Positions 7,252 through 9,881 of a stretch of 9,881 nucleotides of DNA are shown here, piece after piece. The DNA comes from CAYZXU01 sp964482535 (GTDB lineage Bacteria > Desulfobacterota > Desulfobacteria > Desulfobacterales > BuS5), in the NCBI GenBank assembly GCA_964482535.1, contig CAYZXU010000088.1, positions 1-9,881 of the forward strand, written 5' to 3'. Under the pieces are notes generated by a model. The model had not been told where the DNA came from. It did no database searches and saw only the letters and a list, made by a program, of their open reading frames with translations. Both the position numbers and the translations under genes were made by a program. Each line of letters starts with the position of its first letter. The stretch's first letter is position 1.

Positions 7252-7830
7252 ATGAAAATCCTATCCGCTGAATTTTTAAAGAGCGCTGCAAAATCCGCTC
7301 ATTACCCCCAACCCGTTATTTCGGAAATAGCCTTTGCAGGACGTTCAAATGCAGGCAAATCTTCACTTATCAACACACTTTTAAACAGGAAAAAGCTTGT
7401 TAAAACAAGCTCGACGCCAGGAAAAACCAGGCTTATTAATTTTTTTCTAATTAATAATCTTTTCCTATTTGTGGATCTGCCGGGTTACGGATATGCCAAG
7501 GTGCCAAAATCGGTTAAAAAAAAATGGGGTCCCATGGTTGAAGCATATATATCCGAAAGAGAAACATTAAAAGGCGTGGTTATTATCATGGATATAAGAC
7601 GAACCCCTGGGCCTGAAGATCGACAACTGTTTAGCTGGCTGGATTATCTTAACATTATCAGCATACCTGTGCTTACAAAGATCGATAAACTTTCAAAAAC
7701 AAAACAGAAAAAACAGCTGCATATAATAGCTGAAAATCTATTATTAGAAGAAAACAGCCTTTTCCCCTTTTCTGCAAAAACAGGTCAGGGAAAGGATGAG
7801 ATATGGACTGCAATAAAAAAAATATTATGA
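7252..7830 (+). CDS. engB: Ribosome biogenesis GTPase EngB/YsxC (YihA)
   Basis: A small TRAFAC-class GTPase needed for late assembly of the 50S ribosomal subunit. The 192 residues match the family size and show all G motifs: G1 GRSNAGKSS (30-38), the G2 region STPGKTR (54-60), G3 DLPG (75-78) followed by the family-typical YGYAK, G4 TKID (142-145) and G5 FSAKTG (173-178). The ATG is eight bases after the aminotransferase stop without a clear ribosome binding site, so translation may depend on the upstream gene. Its stop overlaps the era start as ATGA. Confidence 0.95.
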   Translation: MKILSAEFLKSAAKSAHYPQPVISEIAFAGRSNAGKSSLINTLLNRKKLVKTSSTPGKTRLINFFLINNLFLFVDLPGYGYAKVPKSVKKKWGPMVEAYISERETLKGVVIIMDIRRTPGPEDRQLFSWLDYLNIISIPVLTKIDKLSKTKQKKQLHIIAENLLLEENSLFPFSAKTGQGKDEIWTAIKKIL

Positions 7831-8732
7831 ATACAAATGATAAACTTACTGATTTTAAATCAGGCTTTGTGACAATACTTGGAGCTCCCAATGTGGGTAA
7901 ATCCACACTCTTGAATAGAATTATCGGGGCAAAAATTTCTATAACATCAAAAAAACCACAAACCACCCGCAACCGGATATTGGGCGTGGTTCATAAGCCC
8001 TTGTCACAAATAGTTTTTTTAGACACACCTGGCGTGCATAAAGCCAAAAGCACTTTAAACAGGCTTATTGTTGATGCTGCGTTTTCTGCTTTGAATGATG
8101 CGGATATTATTCTTGTCCTTCTTGACTCAACTTTTTCCGATACTCCTTCAGAAGAGATTCTTATAAAAAGACTCAAACAGCAAAAAAAACCTGTTATACT
8201 TGCCCTTAACAAAACCGATCTCTTAAAAAAAAAAAGAATTTCAACTGAGCTTAACAAATGGCAGGATGCTTTTCCCTTTAAAAAGGTTATCCCCATATCG
8301 GCAAAACACGGGACAGGGGTTGAGGAGCTTCTTGAATCAATGGAATCTTTACTCCCGCCAGGTCCTCCCTATTTCCCGGAAGAGAGCCTCACAGATTTGC
8401 CGGAACGTTTTATTGTTGCCGAGATGATACGTGAAAAAGTATTCAGATTGACCGGACAGGAGATACCATACTCAACTGCCGTTACAATCGATTCCTTTAA
8501 AGAGGATAAAAAAGCGTCTCTTGTTACCATATATGCAAGCATACACCTGGAGCACAAATCACAAAAAGGGATAATCATAGGCAAGGGTGGATCCAAGCTT
8601 AAAAAAATAGGAACTGACGCAAGGGTTGAAATTGAACGGCTGCTTGGATGCAGGGTTTATTTGAATCTTCTTGTGCGAGTTCAAAAAAACTGGAGCAAAG
8701 ATACAAAGGCATTAAAAAGATTTGGTTTATGA
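7827..8732 (+). CDS. era: GTPase Era, 30S subunit assembly
   Basis: Era binds the 3' end of 16S rRNA and checks 30S maturation. I place the start at ATG 7827, which overlaps the engB stop as ATGA and gives 301 residues, the size of E. coli Era. An in-frame ATG at 7803 would add eight residues inside engB and is less likely. Motifs: G1 GAPNVGKST (19-27), the G2 switch region PQTTRNR (44-50), G3 DTPG (66-69), G4 NKTD (128-131), G5 SAK (158-160). The C-terminal KH domain with its GKGG loop (252-255) and the family-typical end (VRVQKNWS) follows. Its own stop overlaps the next ATG, so three genes are linked by overlaps or tight spacing. Confidence 0.96.
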   Translation: MNTNDKLTDFKSGFVTILGAPNVGKSTLLNRIIGAKISITSKKPQTTRNRILGVVHKPLSQIVFLDTPGVHKAKSTLNRLIVDAAFSALNDADIILVLLDSTFSDTPSEEILIKRLKQQKKPVILALNKTDLLKKKRISTELNKWQDAFPFKKVIPISAKHGTGVEELLESMESLLPPGPPYFPEESLTDLPERFIVAEMIREKVFRLTGQEIPYSTAVTIDSFKEDKKASLVTIYASIHLEHKSQKGIIIGKGGSKLKKIGTDARVEIERLLGCRVYLNLLVRVQKNWSKDTKALKRFGL

Positions 8733-9598
8733 TGATACTCTCCTTTCATCCATGTTTTGAAGCTGATCATAATATTATCTGTGCAGGAAGAGAACCATGC
8801 CAGGATGACCTTAATGCCATTAAATCAGCAGATGCGGTTATCCTTTCCCAGGGCTGCGGCAAAAAATTATACTTTATGGCCCGTGAAAACTGCCGGAATG
8901 TATTCCCTGATTTTGATGCAAAATTCAAATACCCCAACAAAACAGGCCAGACCATTTTATTTAATAAAATAAATGTTGCTCATCCTGATACTGAAATATA
9001 TAATGCAGTTAGTCGGTTTTATGATAAATACGGCACTTCTCCTGGGGTTCTTCCATTCTCTTTCCCCTTTGTATTCAAGTTTGACTGGGGCGGAGAAGGA
9101 GACAATGTTTTTTTAATAAAATCTTTTAAAGATTTAACTGATATTTTACTGAAAGCCGAAAAATACGAGAGTACAGGTCAAAAAGGCTTTTTAATACAAG
9201 AGTATATTTCCTGCGGCAATAAAAGTTTACGAGCCGTAATAATTAACAGCCGAATTATTACATACTGGAGAGTGCGAAAAGATTCCGAACCTTTTTTTGC
9301 AAGCACCTCCAAAGATTCCACCATAGATCATCATATGGAGCCTCAGCTTCAAAAGGCTGCTGCATTATCTTTAAAAAAATTTTGCAAAAAAACCGAAATT
9401 AACCTTGCAGGATTTGACTTTCTTTTTTCAGACAATAAAAAAAACAAAGAGCCCATTTTCCTTGAAATAAACTATTTTTTCGGCAGAAAAGGGCTTGGCG
9501 GTTCAAAAGAGTATTACAAAATTCTTTTAACTGAGATACAAAAATGGATAGACAGCCTTAAATTAACCCATAATAAACCCCATAAAAAAACAGGATAG
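8729..9598 (+). CDS. ATP-grasp domain protein, RimK-like, substrate unknown
   Basis: A 289-residue protein with an ATP-grasp ligase look. An N-terminal pre-ATP-grasp segment (about 1-105) is followed by the nucleotide-binding lobe: FKFDWGGEGDNV (116-127, with Lys117 and a Gly-rich loop), LIQEYI (155-160) as the hinge, LRAVII with Arg168, AGFDFLF (227-233) and metal-binding Glu246 and Asn248 in FLEINYFFGRKG. This order resembles RimK and glutathione-synthetase-type ligases, which join an amino acid or amine to a carboxylate, but the acceptor cannot be inferred. Two adjacent ATGs (8729 and 8732) are possible starts. The first overlaps the era stop as ATGA and is preferred. An upstream in-frame ATG (8648) lies inside era and is unlikely. 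Coupling to era suggests a ribosome-related job only as a hypothesis. Confidence 0.8.
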   Translation: MMILSFHPCFEADHNIICAGREPCQDDLNAIKSADAVILSQGCGKKLYFMARENCRNVFPDFDAKFKYPNKTGQTILFNKINVAHPDTEIYNAVSRFYDKYGTSPGVLPFSFPFVFKFDWGGEGDNVFLIKSFKDLTDILLKAEKYESTGQKGFLIQEYISCGNKSLRAVIINSRIITYWRVRKDSEPFFASTSKDSTIDHHMEPQLQKAAALSLKKFCKKTEINLAGFDFLFSDNKKNKEPIFLEINYFFGRKGLGGSKEYYKILLTEIQKWIDSLKLTHNKPHKKTG

Positions 9599-9614
9599 AT
9601 TTTTTCAAATTTAA

Positions 9615-9881
9615 ATGAAACCATTTGCAATAGACCTTGATGAAAAAGATATAAAAAAAGAGCGTAACAAAGCCAGGGAACTAAGGGCAAGCCAGTGGTG
9701 GAAAAGAAAACTGGCAAAGGGTGTCTGTTACTACTGCGGCCGTTCCGTAATGCCGCAAGACCTTACCATGGATCATATTGTGCCCATTGCAAGGGGAGGC
9801 AAAACCACAAAAGGAAATATAGTTACTGCTTGCAAGGAATGCAACAACACAAAAAAACAGCTTCTTCCAATGGAGTGGGAA
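9615..9881 (+). CDS. HNH endonuclease, truncated by window end
   Basis: An open frame of 89 codons runs from ATG 9615 to the right edge without a stop. It encodes a basic N-terminal helix region (KDIKKERNKARELR), then a treble-clef/HNH core: CYYC (38-41), DHIVPIARGG (53-62, first His of the motif), Asn69 in GNIV, and CKECN (73-77) with the second cysteine pair. Four cysteines would hold a structural zinc and the DH-N-N/K set would bind the catalytic metal. Small stand-alone HNH proteins of about this size are common in chromosomes and many have unknown roles, so a link to restriction or a mobile intron is not shown. It starts 16 bases after the ATP-grasp gene with no clear ribosome binding site and is probably the operon's next gene. 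Confidence 0.88.
   Translation, partial: MKPFAIDLDEKDIKKERNKARELRASQWWKRKLAKGVCYYCGRSVMPQDLTMDHIVPIARGGKTTKGNIVTACKECNNTKKQLLPMEWE

Noticed and set aside
7803..7826. An era start eight codons further upstream
   Set aside because: The ATG at 7827 overlaps the engB stop as ATGA and gives the standard 301-residue Era; the earlier ATG lies deeper in engB.
1..9881. A CRISPR array or a new defence system
   Set aside because: No regularly spaced repeats are present, and apart from the HNH gene no nuclease, toxin-antitoxin or reverse transcriptase motif is seen on either strand.

Overview
The window looks like the chromosome of an AT-rich, Gram-negative, deltaproteobacterial-type organism. The protein styles (a secreted cyclophilin with a large insert, a monofunctional HisI, long-form HisG, TrkA/TrkH) suggest a Desulfobacterota/Desulfobacterales sulfate reducer. 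That placement is inference from gene content and style; no marker in the window fixes the taxon.

Layout. Bases 1-228 hold no confident gene, only a possible C-terminal tail of an off-window + strand ORF and a minus-strand intrinsic terminator. A minus-strand tRNA operon follows: a clear sigma70-type promoter (409-437), tRNA-Lys(TTT), tRNA-Glu(TTC), then the terminator at about 150-194. Bases 519-3738 are a minus-strand potassium-uptake operon, trkA then trkH. Between the two intact genes lies an extra, apparently identical copy of a 407-bp segment that spans the trkA 3' end and the trkH 5' end. It creates a 135-residue in-frame chimera (TrkH N-terminus joined to TrkA C-terminus) and breaks neither parent gene. 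Bases 3739-3965 are a divergent promoter region.

From 3966 to the right edge all genes are on the + strand and tightly packed: secreted cyclophilin-type peptidylprolyl isomerase, hisI, hisG, a PLP aminotransferase, engB (ysxC), era, an ATP-grasp protein of unknown substrate, and an HNH endonuclease cut by the window end. Four-base ATGA overlaps link hisI-hisG, engB-era and era-ATP-grasp. The other gaps are about 8-23 bp, and no terminator is seen inside, so this reads as one long housekeeping operon from the promoter at 3873-3901.

How the genes work together: TrkA and TrkH form a K+ uptake system (membrane channel plus cytosolic NAD-binding gating subunit). HisG and HisI catalyse the first and third steps of histidine biosynthesis. 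EngB and Era are ribosome-assembly GTPases acting on the large and small subunits. The most notable feature is the trkA-trkH junction duplication, which is either a very young, unstable rearrangement or an assembly artefact. No CRISPR array, insertion sequence or recognisable new defence system is visible.
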